From the NCBI RefSeq assembly GCF_026191635.1, contig NZ_JAKRRW010000003.1, positions 310,001 through 374,000 on the forward strand: 64,000 bases of DNA, in the 5' to 3' direction. The position numbers and the translations under genes are program-made. Positions 17,315 to 27,333 of the stretch are shown one piece after another. The DNA is from Photobacterium obscurum (GTDB lineage Bacteria > Pseudomonadota > Gammaproteobacteria > Enterobacterales > Vibrionaceae). Numbering within the stretch: the first letter of the stretch is position 1; each line of letters starts with the position of its first letter. The notes under the pieces are model-generated. The model worked only from the letters and a program-made list of their open reading frames with translations. It searched no databases and had not been told where the DNA came from.

Positions 17315-18595
17315 ATGACAGATAAGCGAAAAGAGAGTGGTAGTGGAAAACTGCTGTACTGCTCTTTCTGCGGTAAAAGTCAACACGAAGTTCGCAAGCT
17401 GATTGCAGGCCCTTCTGTTTATATTTGCGATGAGTGCGTTGATTTGTGCAACGACATCATTCGTGAAGAAATTAAAGAAGTGATGCCAAAGCGTGACGGC
17501 AGCGAGCTTCCGACGCCACAGGAAATTCGTGCGAACCTGGATGATTACGTTATTGGTCAGAACCATGCGAAAAAGGTACTGGCAGTAGCGGTATATAACC
17601 ATTATAAGCGTCTTCGAAATGGCGATACCACCAGTGAAGGTGTTGAGCTAGGTAAGAGTAACATTCTGCTGATCGGTCCGACTGGTAGTGGTAAAACGCT
17701 ACTGGCTGAAACACTGGCACGTATGCTGGATGTACCATTTACGATGGCTGATGCAACCACGCTGACTGAAGCGGGTTATGTTGGTGAAGATGTCGAGAAC
17801 ATCATCCAGAAACTGCTACAGAAATGTGATTATGACGTAGCGAAAGCAGAGCGTGGTATTGTATACATCGATGAAATCGACAAGATTTCTCGTAAGTCAG
17901 ACAACCCATCGATTACTCGGGACGTGTCAGGTGAGGGTGTTCAGCAGGCCTTGCTGAAACTGATTGAAGGTACGGTTGCATCTGTTCCGCCGCAAGGTGG
18001 ACGCAAGCACCCACAGCAGGAATTCTTGCAGGTTGATACTTCCAAGATCCTATTTATCTGTGGTGGTGCATTTGCCGGTCTGGACAAAGTTGTAGACCAG
18101 CGTGTTGCAACGGGTACAGGTATCGGCTTTGGTGCCGATGTCCGCTCTAAGGACGAGTCGCGTACCCTGAGCGATCTGTTCGAGCAGGTTGAGCCAGAAG
18201 ATCTGGTGAAATACGGTCTGATCCCTGAATTCATTGGTCGTCTGCCAGTGACAGCGATTTTGAACGAGCTCGATGAAGATGCATTGGTACAGATCCTGCG
18301 TGAGCCGAAGAATGCGTTGACCAAGCAGTACGCAGCATTGCTTGAGCTGGAAAACGTTGAACTGGAGTTCCGTGACGATGCGCTGGTTGCTATTGCCCGT
18401 AAGGCAATGCAACGTAAAACCGGTGCTCGTGGTCTGCGCTCAATCGTTGAAGCGGTTCTGCTAGATACCATGTACGAGTTGCCTTCAGCTGAAGGCGTGA
18501 GCAAAGTAGTGATCGATGAATCAGTAATTAAAGGCGAGTCTGATCCGCTACTGATTTATGAAAATACGGAAAATCAAGCAGCTGGCGCTGAGTGA
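17315..18595 (+). CDS. clpX: Clp protease ATP-binding subunit ClpX
   Basis: ClpX is the AAA+ unfoldase that feeds ssrA-tagged and other substrates to ClpP. The 426-residue protein has an N-terminal zinc-binding domain (Cys16/Cys19 and Cys38/Cys41), Walker [11 protein letters not shown] and Walker [11 protein letters not shown]. Pore loop GYVGEDVE and sensor-2 GARGLRS are also present. The start ATG follows AAAAGAGGTTAGCG. It ends at a strong intrinsic terminator, so lon is a separate unit. Confidence 0.98.
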   Translation: MTDKRKESGSGKLLYCSFCGKSQHEVRKLIAGPSVYICDECVDLCNDIIREEIKEVMPKRDGSELPTPQEIRANLDDYVIGQNHAKKVLAVAVYNHYKRLRNGDTTSEGVELGKSNILLIGPTGSGKTLLAETLARMLDVPFTMADATTLTEAGYVGEDVENIIQKLLQKCDYDVAKAERGIVYIDEIDKISRKSDNPSITRDVSGEGVQQALLKLIEGTVASVPPQGGRKHPQQEFLQVDTSKILFICGGAFAGLDKVVDQRVATGTGIGFGADVRSKDESRTLSDLFEQVEPEDLVKYGLIPEFIGRLPVTAILNELDEDALVQILREPKNALTKQYAALLELENVELEFRDDALVAIARKAMQRKTGARGLRSIVEAVLLDTMYELPSAEGVSKVVIDESVIKGESDPLLIYENTENQAAGAE

Positions 18596-18621
18596 TTGTC
18601 TAATAACTGCTCATAATGTTT

Positions 18622-18650
18622 AAAAAAAGGAGGCTTTTGCCTCCTTTTTT
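18622..18650 (+). terminator. Terminator of clpX
   Basis: A run of A, then AGGAGGC-TTTT-GCCTCC, then TTTTTT: an intrinsic terminator with strong stem and U-tract, about 27 bases past the clpX stop. Confidence 0.92.
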
Positions 18651-18670
18651 ATTTTCTGTTACTTATCCCG

Positions 18671-18698
18671 TTGAATCTTTCTGGTTTACCCCCATATA
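18671..18698 (+). promoter_or_regulatory. Sigma-32 heat-shock promoter of lon
   Basis: GTTGAATC (from 18670) and CCCCCATATA (18689-18698) match the sigma-32 pattern (CTTGAA and CCCCATNT). They align nearly base for base with the known E. coli lon promoter, which has GTTGAAT and CCCCATATAC. Heat-shock induction of lon is inferred. Confidence 0.85.
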
Positions 18699-18732
18699 CT
18701 CAGTAAAGAGATTGAACGGAAGAGAGAAGAAT

Positions 18733-21105
18733 ATGAACCTGGAGCGTTCGGAACGCCTTGAGATCCCCGTTCTGCCACTGCGTGATGTGGTGGTCTACCC
18801 TCATATGGTTATTCCATTGTTTGTAGGCCGGGATAAATCTATTCGTTGCCTGGAGTCGGCAATGGATGACAATAAGCAAATTTTGTTAGTGGCCCAGAAA
18901 GAAGCGGCCACTGACGAGCCTTCGATCGAAGACCTTTATGATGTTGGTACGGTTGCTACCATCCTTCAGTTGCTGAAGCTGCCTGACGGTACGGTGAAAG
19001 TGCTGGTCGAAGGCCAGCAACGCGCCAAAGTTGAAAACCTGAAGGATGACGAGTTCTTTACGGCTGATGCCGAGTTCCTGGTGACCCAGGAAATGGATGA
19101 GCGTGAGCAGGAAGTTTTGGTCCGTACCGCGATCAATCAGTTTGAAGGTTTTATCAAGCTGAACAAAAAGATCCCGCCGGAAGTACTGACTTCGCTCAAT
19201 GGGATTGATGAAGCCGCGCGTCTGGCTGATACCATTGCTGCCCATATGCCTCTGAAATTGGCAGATAAGCAAAAAGTACTTGAAATCATTGATATCACTG
19301 AACGTCTTGAGTTCCTGATGGCAATGATGGAGTCTGAGATTGATTTGCTTCAGGTTGAAAAGCGCATTCGTGGTCGCGTCAAGAAGCAGATGGAAAAGAG
19401 CCAGCGCGAGTACTATCTCAACGAGCAGATGAAAGCTATCCAGAAAGAGCTGGGTGAGCTGGATGATGCACCGGATGAGTTCGAGTCTTTGAAAAAGAAA
19501 ATCGAAGAGTCGAAAATGCCGGCCGAGGCTCGCGAGAAGACCGAGCAAGAGCTGCATAAGTTGAAAATGATGTCACCAATGTCAGCCGAAGCGACGGTTG
19601 TACGTGGCTATATCGACTGGATGCTGAGTGTGCCTTGGCACAAGCGCTCTAAGGTGAAGAAAAACCTCGCCAAAGCCGAGGAGGTTCTGAATGCAGACCA
19701 CTATGGCCTCGAGCGTGTCAAAGAACGTATTCTCGAGTACTTGGCGGTACAGAGCCGTATCAATAAGCTGAAAGGTCCGATCCTTTGTCTTGTTGGTCCT
19801 CCGGGCGTGGGTAAAACCTCTCTGGGTCAATCTATTGCTGCGGCTACTGGTCGTAAGTATGTACGTATGGCCTTGGGTGGCGTACGTGACGAAGCGGAAA
19901 TCCGTGGTCACCGCCGTACCTATATCGGTTCTATGCCGGGTAAGCTGATCCAGAAGATGGCGAAAGTGGAAGTGAAAAACCCACTGTTCCTGCTGGATGA
20001 AATCGACAAGATGTCGTCGGATATGCGTGGTGATCCGGCGTCGGCACTGCTAGAAGTGCTTGATCCCGAGCAAAACAACGCATTTAACGATCACTACCTT
20101 GAGGTGGATTATGATCTGTCCGATGTGATGTTCGTTGCGACGTCAAACTCGATGAATATTCCAGGACCATTGCTGGACCGTATGGAAGTGATTCGTCTGT
20201 CGGGCTATACCGAAGACGAGAAACTCAATATTGCCAAACGCCACCTGCTAGAGAAGCAGATCAAGCGTAACGGTCTGAAGCCGGGCGAGGTTGAGGTCGA
20301 TGACTCTGCGCTAATCGGTATTATTCGCTACTACACTCGTGAAGCGGGCGTGCGTAGCCTAGAGCGTGAGATTTCTAAGCTATGTCGTAAGGCAGTGAAA
20401 GAGATCCTGCTTAACTCTGAAACCAAGAAAGTAACGATCAACCAGGAAAACCTGAAAGCTTACCTGGGTGTTCAGCGCTTTGATTACGGTAAGGCAGAAG
20501 AGAACAACCGTATTGGTCAGGTTACCGGCTTGGCATGGACAGAAGTTGGTGGTGACCTGCTGACTATCGAAACCGAGTCGATGCCGGGTAAAGGCAAACT
20601 GTCCTTCACCGGTTCGCTGGGTGATGTGATGCAGGAGTCGATCCAGGCTGCAATGACTGTGGTTCGTACGCGAGCAGAGCGTCTAGGGGTTGCTCCAGAC
20701 TTCTACGAGAAGCGTGATATCCATGTTCACGTACCTGAAGGCGCGACACCGAAAGATGGCCCTAGTGCGGGTATCGCGATGTGTACGGCACTGGTCTCTA
20801 GCCTGACCGGCAATCCTGTACGTGGTGATGTTGCTATGACGGGTGAAATTACCCTGCGTGGTGAAGTATTACCAATTGGCGGCTTGAAAGAGAAGCTGCT
20901 GGCTGCTCACCGTGGTGGCATCAAAACGGTGCTTATCCCGAAAGAGAATGAACGTGATCTGGAAGAGATTCCAGACAACGTGATTGCTGATCTGGAAGTG
21001 CGTCCAGTACGTTGGATTGATGAAGTGCTCACCGTAGCATTGCAGAACAATCCGACAGGTATTGAGCTGGTAAACGCCGAAAACAGTGACATGCAGCAAA
21101 GTTAA
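18733..21105 (+). CDS. lon: Lon ATP-dependent protease
   Basis: Lon is the cytosolic AAA+ serine protease that removes misfolded and regulatory proteins. From ATG 18733 (behind AGAGAGAAGA) it has 790 residues (E. coli 784). A start further upstream at 18616 is open in frame but would lie before the sigma-32 promoter, so it is rejected. N-domain (about 10-200), coiled-coil, AAA+ module with Walker [10 protein letters not shown] and Walker [11 protein letters not shown], and the protease domain with catalytic Ser in [11 protein letters not shown] are all present. Confidence 0.98.
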   Translation: MNLERSERLEIPVLPLRDVVVYPHMVIPLFVGRDKSIRCLESAMDDNKQILLVAQKEAATDEPSIEDLYDVGTVATILQLLKLPDGTVKVLVEGQQRAKVENLKDDEFFTADAEFLVTQEMDEREQEVLVRTAINQFEGFIKLNKKIPPEVLTSLNGIDEAARLADTIAAHMPLKLADKQKVLEIIDITERLEFLMAMMESEIDLLQVEKRIRGRVKKQMEKSQREYYLNEQMKAIQKELGELDDAPDEFESLKKKIEESKMPAEAREKTEQELHKLKMMSPMSAEATVVRGYIDWMLSVPWHKRSKVKKNLAKAEEVLNADHYGLERVKERILEYLAVQSRINKLKGPILCLVGPPGVGKTSLGQSIAAATGRKYVRMALGGVRDEAEIRGHRRTYIGSMPGKLIQKMAKVEVKNPLFLLDEIDKMSSDMRGDPASALLEVLDPEQNNAFNDHYLEVDYDLSDVMFVATSNSMNIPGPLLDRMEVIRLSGYTEDEKLNIAKRHLLEKQIKRNGLKPGEVEVDDSALIGIIRYYTREAGVRSLEREISKLCRKAVKEILLNSETKKVTINQENLKAYLGVQRFDYGKAEENNRIGQVTGLAWTEVGGDLLTIETESMPGKGKLSFTGSLGDVMQESIQAAMTVVRTRAERLGVAPDFYEKRDIHVHVPEGATPKDGPSAGIAMCTALVSSLTGNPVRGDVAMTGEITLRGEVLPIGGLKEKLLAAHRGGIKTVLIPKENERDLEEIPDNVIADLEVRPVRWIDEVLTVALQNNPTGIELVNAENSDMQQS

Positions 21106-21234
21106 GTAAAGAAAAGACGCTTTCAGGTGCGAAAAGCCTTGTCAGCGTTTTTTTGTATCGCTATAAGTTAGGTCTAATTCGCTGTAAGCTCAATAATATC
21201 AATACTTACCCGTATTTCTGGTGCTCTGTGCTGA

Positions 21235-21240
21235 TATAAT
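21235..21240 (+). promoter_or_regulatory. Possible -10 box of hupB
   Basis: TATAAT about 90 bases before the hupB GTG start. No good -35 hexamer is found at the right distance, so the promoter may depend on an activator; in E. coli hupB is driven by several promoters. Confidence 0.4.
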
Positions 21241-21329
21241 TAGGCCTGATACAAATTTTATTGTCCGTTACAAGTTCATGCTTGTTGACAAGGTTGCTTG
21301 CGGACAATGTTCATAGAGGGGATGAAATC

Positions 21330-21602
21330 GTGAACAAAACTCAGTTAGTTGATAAAATTGCTGAAAATGCAGATATCTCAAAAGCGTCGGCAGGTCGTGC
21401 CCTGGATGCATTCATTGACGCTGTTTCAGACACCTTGAAATCAGGTGATCAGGTTGCTCTTGTTGGTTTTGGTACCTTCTCTGTACGTGAGCGTTCAGCA
21501 CGCACTGGTCGTAACCCGCAGACAGGTGAAGAAATCCAGATTGCAGCGGCAAAAGTACCTGGCTTTAAAGCAGGTAAGGCGCTTAAAGATTCTGTAAACT
21601 AA
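21330..21602 (+). CDS. hupB: DNA-binding protein HU-beta
   Basis: HU is the small nucleoid protein that bends and wraps DNA as a dimer. The start is GTG at 21330, behind GAGGGGATGAAATC, giving the usual 90 residues ([20 protein letters not shown]...). An upstream in-frame start at 21261 would add 23 unrelated residues and is rejected. The beta-arm [27 protein letters not shown] is intact. Its place after lon and before ppiD is conserved. Confidence 0.97.
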   Translation: MNKTQLVDKIAENADISKASAGRALDAFIDAVSDTLKSGDQVALVGFGTFSVRERSARTGRNPQTGEEIQIAAAKVPGFKAGKALKDSVN

Positions 21603-21685
21603 AAGTGGGCTTCTGCCCACTGTTTGTATTGAACAAACATCGATGCGGGTTGTCATAATCACTGGCAACTTGGCATGAAATGAGG

Positions 21686-21711
21686 GCGCATCGGGTTGAT
21701 GCGCTTTTTTT
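21686..21711 (+). terminator. Terminator of hupB
   Basis: GCGCATC-GGGTT-GATGCGC followed by TTTTTTT. A weaker hairpin, AGTGGGC-TTCT-GCCCACT (21604-21621), lies just after the stop codon and may protect the 3' end. Confidence 0.88.
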
Positions 21712-21820
21712 ACTTTGTATCAGTGTGATATTTTTCAGTACCTGGCATTTATTGATAGGTACGCGAAGGCATTCTTCACAACACCATGCCAGATCGAATG
21801 AGTAGGAGATACGGCAAATT

Positions 21821-23710
21821 ATGATGGAGCGAATGCGCGAAGGCGCTAGCAGCATTTGGGTTAAGATTATTCTCGGCCTAATTATATTTTCTTTTGTCTT
21901 TGCCGGTGTTGGCAGCTACCTCGCCGGTGGCAGTCAGCAAGCTGCAGCAAAGATCGATGATCGTGAAATCAGTCAGCGTGAGTTTGAGCAGGCTTACCAG
22001 AATGAGCGTAACCGCATGCAGTCACAGCTAGGTGATTACTTTGCAACGTTGATGGGTGATCCGGCTTATGTTCAGCAGTTCCGTCGTAGCGTGCTAGACC
22101 GCATGGTTAACGATGTGCTGATTGAGCAACGTGCGAATGAACTTGGTATGCGTATCAGCGATGAGCAGATCCGTAAAGCGATTGTCTCGATGACCGAATT
22201 CCAGCGTGATGGTAAGTTCGACAACGAGCTCTACAATACTTTGCTACGTCGTTCTGGCTTTACACCAGATATGTTCGCGGAATCTATGCGTACTGACATG
22301 CTGCGCCAGCAGTTGCTTGTTGCGATCCAGGGCAGTGACTTTGCGCTGAGCAATGAGCTAACAGCCTTGACGAAGCTTGAGAAGCAGCAGCGCGTAATTC
22401 GTGATCTGACTTTGAATGTGGCTGAGTTCACCAAGAATGCTGATGTTTCGGAAGACGAAATTCAGGCTTTCTACGATCAGAACCCACAGATGTTTACTCG
22501 TCCGGATCAGGTGAAAGCCGCTTATATTGAGCTATCTGGTGAAGGACTGAAAACGACGCTTGAAGTCTCTGAAGAAGATGCGAAAGCCTACTTTGATGAG
22601 AACCAGCAGAAGTACGGTACTGCAGAGCAGCGTCAGGTTAGCCATATTCTGATTCAAGGTGATAGCAGCGATGCAAAAGCGAAAGCCGAGGAGCTACTGG
22701 CTCAGCTAAATGCCGGGGCTGATTTTGCCGAGCTAGCACAGTCTTCGTCTGATGATACGTTCAGTGCAAAAGATGGCGGTAAGCTTGATTGGTTCGAACG
22801 TGGTGTGATGGATCCTGCTTTTGAAGATGCAGCTTTTGTGTTGAATAAAGGTGAAACATCCACTGTTGTTCAAACGTCTTTTGGTTACCACATCATCAAG
22901 CTTGATGACGTTAAAGAATCTCAGGTTAAACCTTTTGCTGAGGTTCGTGGCGAGATCACTGCAGAACTTCGTGAGCAGCGTGCAGCTGAAGCATTCTACG
23001 ACCTGCAGACTAAGCTAGCGGAAACTGCATTCGAGATGCCAGATTCTTTGGATGATGCAGCGGCAGCAGTGAATGCTGAAGTACAGCTAACGGACTTCTT
23101 CTCTCAGAATGATGCTCCGGGTGTACTGGCTACCCCTGCAGTAATGCAGGCGGTATTTAGCCCAGAGGTTCGTGAAGACGGTCTGAACTCAGATGTGATT
23201 GAAATTGGTCCAGAGCACGTTGTGGTTGTACGAGTTGAAGATGCTCGTGACGAAATGGTGCTACCGTTTGACGAAGTTGCTGGTTCTGTCAAGCAGCAGC
23301 TAGCTGCCCAGCAGGGTGAGCAGAATGCCCAGGTAAAAGCGGACGAAATTGTAGCAGCACTACGTGAAGGCAAAACAGAGATCCTGGACGCTGAAGGCCT
23401 GAGCTTCTCAGAAGCGCAGACCATCGGTCGTAGCGGTGCAGATCGTATGGTTGCTCAAGTAGCCTTTGGTCTTGCCAAGCCGGTTGACGGCAAATCCGTA
23501 TACGGTATGACGCGCGACATGGAAGGCAATATGCTGATTATTGCGCTTGATGACGTTATCGAAGCGGATGTTGAGCCGGTTTCTGCCGATAGCCAGTTGG
23601 CGACTCAGGTTGAGCAAATGAATGCACAACAGGATGTTATGGCGACACTGAAAGTGCTGCGTAATACGGCTGAAGTGAGCTACCCAACGCTAGATACACC
23701 TGCAAACTAA
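21821..23710 (+). CDS. ppiD: Periplasmic chaperone / prolyl isomerase PpiD
   Basis: PpiD is an inner-membrane-anchored periplasmic chaperone near the SecYEG exit. The protein has 629 residues (E. coli 623). The N-terminal anchor helix covers about residues 16-35 (IILGLIIFSFVFAGVGSYL). SurA-like helical regions follow, and a parvulin domain lies at about 270-365 (RQVSHILIQGD ... SFGYHIIKLDDV). The start is one of two adjacent ATGs (21821 or 21824) behind AGGAGATACGG. The parvulin domain may be weakly active or inactive, as in E. coli. Confidence 0.95.
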   Translation: MMERMREGASSIWVKIILGLIIFSFVFAGVGSYLAGGSQQAAAKIDDREISQREFEQAYQNERNRMQSQLGDYFATLMGDPAYVQQFRRSVLDRMVNDVLIEQRANELGMRISDEQIRKAIVSMTEFQRDGKFDNELYNTLLRRSGFTPDMFAESMRTDMLRQQLLVAIQGSDFALSNELTALTKLEKQQRVIRDLTLNVAEFTKNADVSEDEIQAFYDQNPQMFTRPDQVKAAYIELSGEGLKTTLEVSEEDAKAYFDENQQKYGTAEQRQVSHILIQGDSSDAKAKAEELLAQLNAGADFAELAQSSSDDTFSAKDGGKLDWFERGVMDPAFEDAAFVLNKGETSTVVQTSFGYHIIKLDDVKESQVKPFAEVRGEITAELREQRAAEAFYDLQTKLAETAFEMPDSLDDAAAAVNAEVQLTDFFSQNDAPGVLATPAVMQAVFSPEVREDGLNSDVIEIGPEHVVVVRVEDARDEMVLPFDEVAGSVKQQLAAQQGEQNAQVKADEIVAALREGKTEILDAEGLSFSEAQTIGRSGADRMVAQVAFGLAKPVDGKSVYGMTRDMEGNMLIIALDDVIEADVEPVSADSQLATQVEQMNAQQDVMATLKVLRNTAEVSYPTLDTPAN

Positions 23711-23731
23711 TTGTAATCTATTGATTAGTTA

Positions 23732-23764
23732 ACGGGCCGCCATTGTGCGGCCCGTCGTTTTTTT
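23732..23764 (+). terminator. Terminator of ppiD
   Basis: ACGGGCCGC-CATTGT-GCGGCCCGT then CGTTTTTTT: a strong GC stem and U-run about 20 bases after the stop. Confidence 0.92.
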
Positions 23765-23892
23765 GCTTTCCTGTTTTTCAATCTGGTTTACCTTCCTCTA
23801 TTGGCCGATATGCTAATGGAGCTTAACAAGCTTCAGTTTTACTTTATTTGGTATTTATTTGGTATCTACAAATTTATGAATTGAGGGTGAGA

Positions 23893-24180
23893 ATGAATTT
23901 ATTAACGAAAGCCATGTTACTGATTGCTGCACTTTGTTTTGTTCCAGTGAGTCACGCAAGTGGGGATTCACATGAAGGGATCGAGATCACCGTGAACATT
24001 AATACCGCCAATGCAGAAGAATTGGATACGCTATTGGTTGGTATTGGCCCTGAGAAGGCGGAGAGAATTATTGCCTACCGTACTGCCAATGGTAAGTTTG
24101 CTACGGCAGACGATTTGGCGAAAGTGAAGGGGATTGGAGCATCGACAGTAGCCAAGAATATTGAGCGCATCAAGCTCTAG
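23893..24180 (+). CDS. ComEA-like helix-hairpin-helix protein
   Basis: This is a small exported DNA-binding protein. From ATG 23893 (behind GAGGGTGAGA) it has 95 residues. A signal peptide (MNLLTKAMLLIAALCFVPVSHA) is followed by tandem helix-hairpin-helix motifs, NINTANAEELDTLLVGIGPEKAERII and FATADDLAKVKGIGASTVAKN in shortened form. ComEA proteins bind incoming DNA in the periplasm during natural transformation. Vibrionaceae carry such short, anchor-free ComEA forms; a role in uptake here is inferred. The position after ppiD is common in Vibrio. Confidence 0.85.
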   Translation: MNLLTKAMLLIAALCFVPVSHASGDSHEGIEITVNINTANAEELDTLLVGIGPEKAERIIAYRTANGKFATADDLAKVKGIGASTVAKNIERIKL

Positions 24181-24327
24181 GCATTGCATCTAATTGGTCC
24201 TAAATGTAGTCACAAATCTTGAAGGAGAGAAGTCTGTGGTTCTCCTTTGTAACCTAACCTACCTAACTTCGATTCGATGCCTTCCATGGCGTTTTCATTC
24301 CTATATACCTTGCTATTTGTTCCTAAG

Positions 24328-24666
24328 CTATTTCTTTGTAGTAAATAGCGGTTGATCTTTTTTATCCCTTTCAGACCAAAAATTGATGTTGAACTGGGCA
24401 TCCTCGGACAGCTCGATACGGTGCCAGTATTGTGGCGGGCTCGTGGCAAACTGTCCTGCGTTGATGGTAACTTTGATTTCAGGTTCTGTTGCGTTCTCGT
24501 CGGCAAAACCAAAGTAGGTGACCGTCCCCTCCATAACACAAAGCTGACCGAATACTCCTTCTGCAGTGTTGTGGTGTGAGAGCAGGGCGGCCGGAACATT
24601 ACTTGGAGTGAAGAACGGTGTTGAACGCTGTATCGTCCAGTTTGCAGGAATTCGAAGGTGGCTCAT
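24328..24666 (-). CDS. DUF1971 cupin-like protein (YeaR/TehB-type domain)
   Basis: This 112-residue single-domain protein of the DUF1971 family is related to E. coli YeaR. The beta-rich sequence carries TPSNVPAALLSHHNTAEGVFGQL and a C-terminal SPPQYWHRIEL with conserved His, consistent with a cupin fold. E. coli yeaR is induced by nitrate/nitric oxide and repressed by NsrR. The ATG at 24666 follows GAGAGATTGATT; an upstream TTG gives two extra residues and is less likely. An NsrR-like operator lies about 30 bp upstream. The biochemical function is unknown. Confidence 0.82.
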   Translation of the reverse strand: MSHLRIPANWTIQRSTPFFTPSNVPAALLSHHNTAEGVFGQLCVMEGTVTYFGFADENATEPEIKVTINAGQFATSPPQYWHRIELSEDAQFNINFWSERDKKDQPLFTTKK

Positions 24667-24694
24667 AATCAATCTCTCTATAGGGAATAGGTTA

Positions 24695-24717
24695 AAGCTG
24701 TATTTAAAATACCACTT
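24695..24717 (-). promoter_or_regulatory. NsrR-like operator
   Basis: AAGCTGTATTT-A-AAATACCACTT is an 11-1-11 inverted repeat around GTATTT/AAATAC. It fits the gammaproteobacterial NsrR consensus (AAG.TGTATTT.AAATACA.CTT). It lies directly upstream of the DUF1971 gene, with a -10-like TATAGA between the site and the ribosome binding site. NsrR is the nitric-oxide-sensing [Fe-S] repressor. Regulation is inferred. Confidence 0.6.
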
Positions 24718-24765
24718 TGTGGTAGCTAATCAAGAGTGATTATCATTTAATATTGATGCGCTGAA

Positions 24766-25344
24766 CTATTTTTTACTAAGGCGCTGTTTTTTTTCGTTAT
24801 TATTATTTAGGAAGATTGCCAGCCCGGCGAATAGTAGGCCAGAAACTGCTCCGGATAGGTGGGCCTCGGTAGCAACACGAGCGCCGATAAGCAGCTCAGA
24901 GCTTGCCGAGCCGCCAAAGACTTGTTCCCAACTAACTTTGGCAATTAACCCGGCTAGTAGCAGCCAACCACCTTTGTGCTTGGCTTGAATATCTTTCACT
25001 GCTCCCCATCCAAATAGCCCGTGAAGTACGCCAGAAAGTCCAGCGTACCACTGGATCTCTGACGCAAAGATTCCTAAGCCCACCGATATTGCAAGTACCA
25101 GCAGCAGGTAGCTATATAAGCGGACGGAAAAATGGGTCCGGAAGATAAACGAGATGATTGCCAACGCCAGGCTATTCATTATCATATGCGGCCAATTGGT
25201 ATGGGTCAGGTTTCCTGTTAGTATCCGCCAGACTTCGCCATCTTGAATCGCATTGCGGTCCCATGCCAGCCAGTCTTGGATACTTGGCCATTGCGCAATA
25301 AACATGAGGCTGATGGCAATTACTAAATATGTACGAATAGACAA
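24766..25344 (-). CDS. rrtA: Rhombosortase
   Basis: Rhombosortases are rhomboid-like intramembrane serine proteases that cut proteins carrying a GlyGly-CTERM tail before type II secretion. The 192-residue protein has about six helices, the catalytic serine motif GLSGVLHG, and a His in ATEAHLSGAVSG. I chose the TTG at 25344 because GAGGTGACC precedes it and the first membrane helix (TYLVIAISLMFIAQW) is kept; a longer frame to 25389 would overlap tapT. Substrates are not in this window. Confidence 0.82.
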   Translation of the reverse strand: MSIRTYLVIAISLMFIAQWPSIQDWLAWDRNAIQDGEVWRILTGNLTHTNWPHMIMNSLALAIISFIFRTHFSVRLYSYLLLVLAISVGLGIFASEIQWYAGLSGVLHGLFGWGAVKDIQAKHKGGWLLLAGLIAKVSWEQVFGGSASSELLIGARVATEAHLSGAVSGLLFAGLAIFLNNNNEKKQRLSKK

Positions 25345-25354
25345 GGTCACCTCG

Positions 25355-25969
25355 ATGAGTCGATATTGTGAACAGTGCGGCAAGGCCAAGAAAGCCTGTA
25401 TCTGCCGTTGGATTCAAGCTGTTGATGCTAAAACTGAATTGTGGATATTACAACACCCGTCAGAGGTAAAACGCGCAATTGGTACAGCACGCATACTGAC
25501 ATTGTCATTAGCGAATGCCCGTTTGTGGGTTGGCGAGGACTTTTCCCAGCATGATGAACTCAATGCCTTGCTGCAAGATCCGCAGCGTGAGGTTTACCTA
25601 GTCTACCCGGGTGAAGGTTCTCTTCCGATATCGCAGCTGGCTGTAAAGCCGCATACTTCAGATAAAGTCCGAAGTCTGATTTTACTCGATGGTACCTGGA
25701 AGAAAGCCTATAAAATGTGGCAGCTTTCCACCAATCTGCACGCTCTGCCAACGGTGAACCTTGATAATGTCGAACAGGGTAACTATCGGATCCGTAAGTC
25801 ACCGAAAGAACAAGGTGTTTCGACGGTTGAAGCGGGCTACCTGGCATTGACAGCACTGGAAGGTAACAACAATAAATTCATGTCTTTGATTGATGCCTTC
25901 AACCAGATGATTGAATACCAGATACAGCAGATGCCGGAGGGGGTTTTCGAAAAAAATTATAATAACTAA
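25355..25969 (+). CDS. tapT: DTW-domain tRNA-uridine aminocarboxypropyltransferase
   Basis: TapT (YfiP) uses SAM to add a 3-amino-3-carboxypropyl group to uridine 47 of tRNA, making acp3U. From ATG 25355 the protein has 204 residues. An N-terminal zinc-type cluster, Cys5-x2-Cys8 and Cys15-x-Cys17, precedes the domain, and the DTW-type motif appears as [13 protein letters not shown]. The start lies 10 bases from the divergent rrtA start, so each ribosome site lies on the opposite strand of the other. The stop TAA overlaps the stop of the convergent dGTPase gene. Confidence 0.88.
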   Translation: MSRYCEQCGKAKKACICRWIQAVDAKTELWILQHPSEVKRAIGTARILTLSLANARLWVGEDFSQHDELNALLQDPQREVYLVYPGEGSLPISQLAVKPHTSDKVRSLILLDGTWKKAYKMWQLSTNLHALPTVNLDNVEQGNYRIRKSPKEQGVSTVEAGYLALTALEGNNNKFMSLIDAFNQMIEYQIQQMPEGVFEKNYNN

Positions 25970-27333
25970 AACCCATGGCCCTCGCTCCCCACTCCAACCG
26001 CAGCCATTGGCTGGAATAAGGTGCTGTATAGTCGCTGGGCGAAGCCGTCGGTCATGCCTGAGATATAGTCGGCAATGATCCGGTGGGCATTCTCGCCATT
26101 GCTGGTGGCCTGAAGCCACCGTTCGCGGGTATTGGCAGGAAGCAGACGCTCAGGATCCGAGGCAAAAGCTTCAAACAGCTCCATCACCAGTTGTTGGCCT
26201 TTGTATTCAACCAGTTGGATTTCCGGCTTTCTGACCACGTATTCGCTGACGAATTGTTTAAGGACTTCAAGCACTCGCTCCATGGACTCTGTTAGGAAGG
26301 CGTTCCATTGCAACAGAGGTTCATCAAAACTGTCGATCCCATTTTGAATGGCCGGGGCAATATGGATGGAAGTTAGCAGGGCATTCACCATCGCGCCAAT
26401 GGCATCTTTTCTTTGATGATGGGTGCCAAAAAGTTGTTCGCTAAGCTGGCCAATACGCTCTTCCAGCCAAGGCTCGCCACAGTCGGCCAGTTTGCAGGCG
26501 ACGGCTTCGTGCCACTGCTCGCGGGTGACAATGCCCATTACAATAGCATCTTCCAGATCGTGAACCCCGTAGGCGATGTCATCGGCCAGCTCCATGATCG
26601 AACAGTCGAGAGATTTGAAGCGGGTTTTTAAATGATCGGTCGGATTGCTGCGTTCATGGCGCATTTGGCCAAAAAGGGTTTTGTCGTGTTCCGACAAGAG
26701 TTTAAGGACCCAGTCAAAGGTTCTATTGTCGTCGTTATATACGCCTTTGGCTGGATGCCAGTCTTTGGCTTTAAGGTGGCGAAAGTTACTGACTTCGGCT
26801 GGCTGCTCTGTGGCTCGGGTATTGCTGATAAGAGCAGGGTATTTCAATAAGCCGAGCAAGGTACGACGCGACAGATTCATGCCGTAATGTTCGGTATAAG
26901 GTTCGAGCAAGGTCACAATGCGAAATGTCTGAGCATTGCCCTCAAATCCGCCATGCTCCCGCATCATATAATTCAGTGCCACTTCGCCGCCGTGGCCAAA
27001 AGGAGGGTGTCCGATATCATGGGCCAGGCACAGGCTTTCCATCAGGCTGGTTGAGGAGAGCAAGTCGCGAAACTTGGGCTGCTTGATTTTGAGCTGGGCG
27101 ACGATACCAGTACCAATTTGCGAGGCTTCGAGCGAGTGCGTCAGGCGAGTTCGGTAGAAATCATGATGTCCGGCACCGTGGACCTGTGTTTTGGCCTGGA
27201 GCCGGCGAAAAGCCGCAGAGTGGAGGATCCTTGCCCTGTCACGCTGGAAAACCGAACGATGATCGTTGCGGCGTACTTTTTGCTCGTTACTTGTGCGACT
27301 TTCCCATTCGGGGTTAAGAATAAATTGCGTCAT
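25966..27333 (-). CDS. Deoxyguanosinetriphosphate triphosphohydrolase-like protein
   Basis: This HD-domain dNTP triphosphohydrolase has 455 residues. The metal site is visible as HSLEASQIG and [15 protein letters not shown], with a later [14 protein letters not shown]. It belongs to the shorter, type-2 dGTPase group rather than E. coli Dgt (about 505). In Vibrio some members deplete dGTP during phage infection and confer defence, so an antiphage role is possible but not shown by the sequence. It lies immediately downstream of yfbR, another HD nucleotidase; the stop of yfbR is at the dGTPase start, so they probably form one nucleotide-pool operon. Confidence 0.88.
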   Translation of the reverse strand: MTQFILNPEWESRTSNEQKVRRNDHRSVFQRDRARILHSAAFRRLQAKTQVHGAGHHDFYRTRLTHSLEASQIGTGIVAQLKIKQPKFRDLLSSTSLMESLCLAHDIGHPPFGHGGEVALNYMMREHGGFEGNAQTFRIVTLLEPYTEHYGMNLSRRTLLGLLKYPALISNTRATEQPAEVSNFRHLKAKDWHPAKGVYNDDNRTFDWVLKLLSEHDKTLFGQMRHERSNPTDHLKTRFKSLDCSIMELADDIAYGVHDLEDAIVMGIVTREQWHEAVACKLADCGEPWLEERIGQLSEQLFGTHHQRKDAIGAMVNALLTSIHIAPAIQNGIDSFDEPLLQWNAFLTESMERVLEVLKQFVSEYVVRKPEIQLVEYKGQQLVMELFEAFASDPERLLPANTRERWLQATSNGENAHRIIADYISGMTDGFAQRLYSTLFQPMAAVGVGSEGHGF

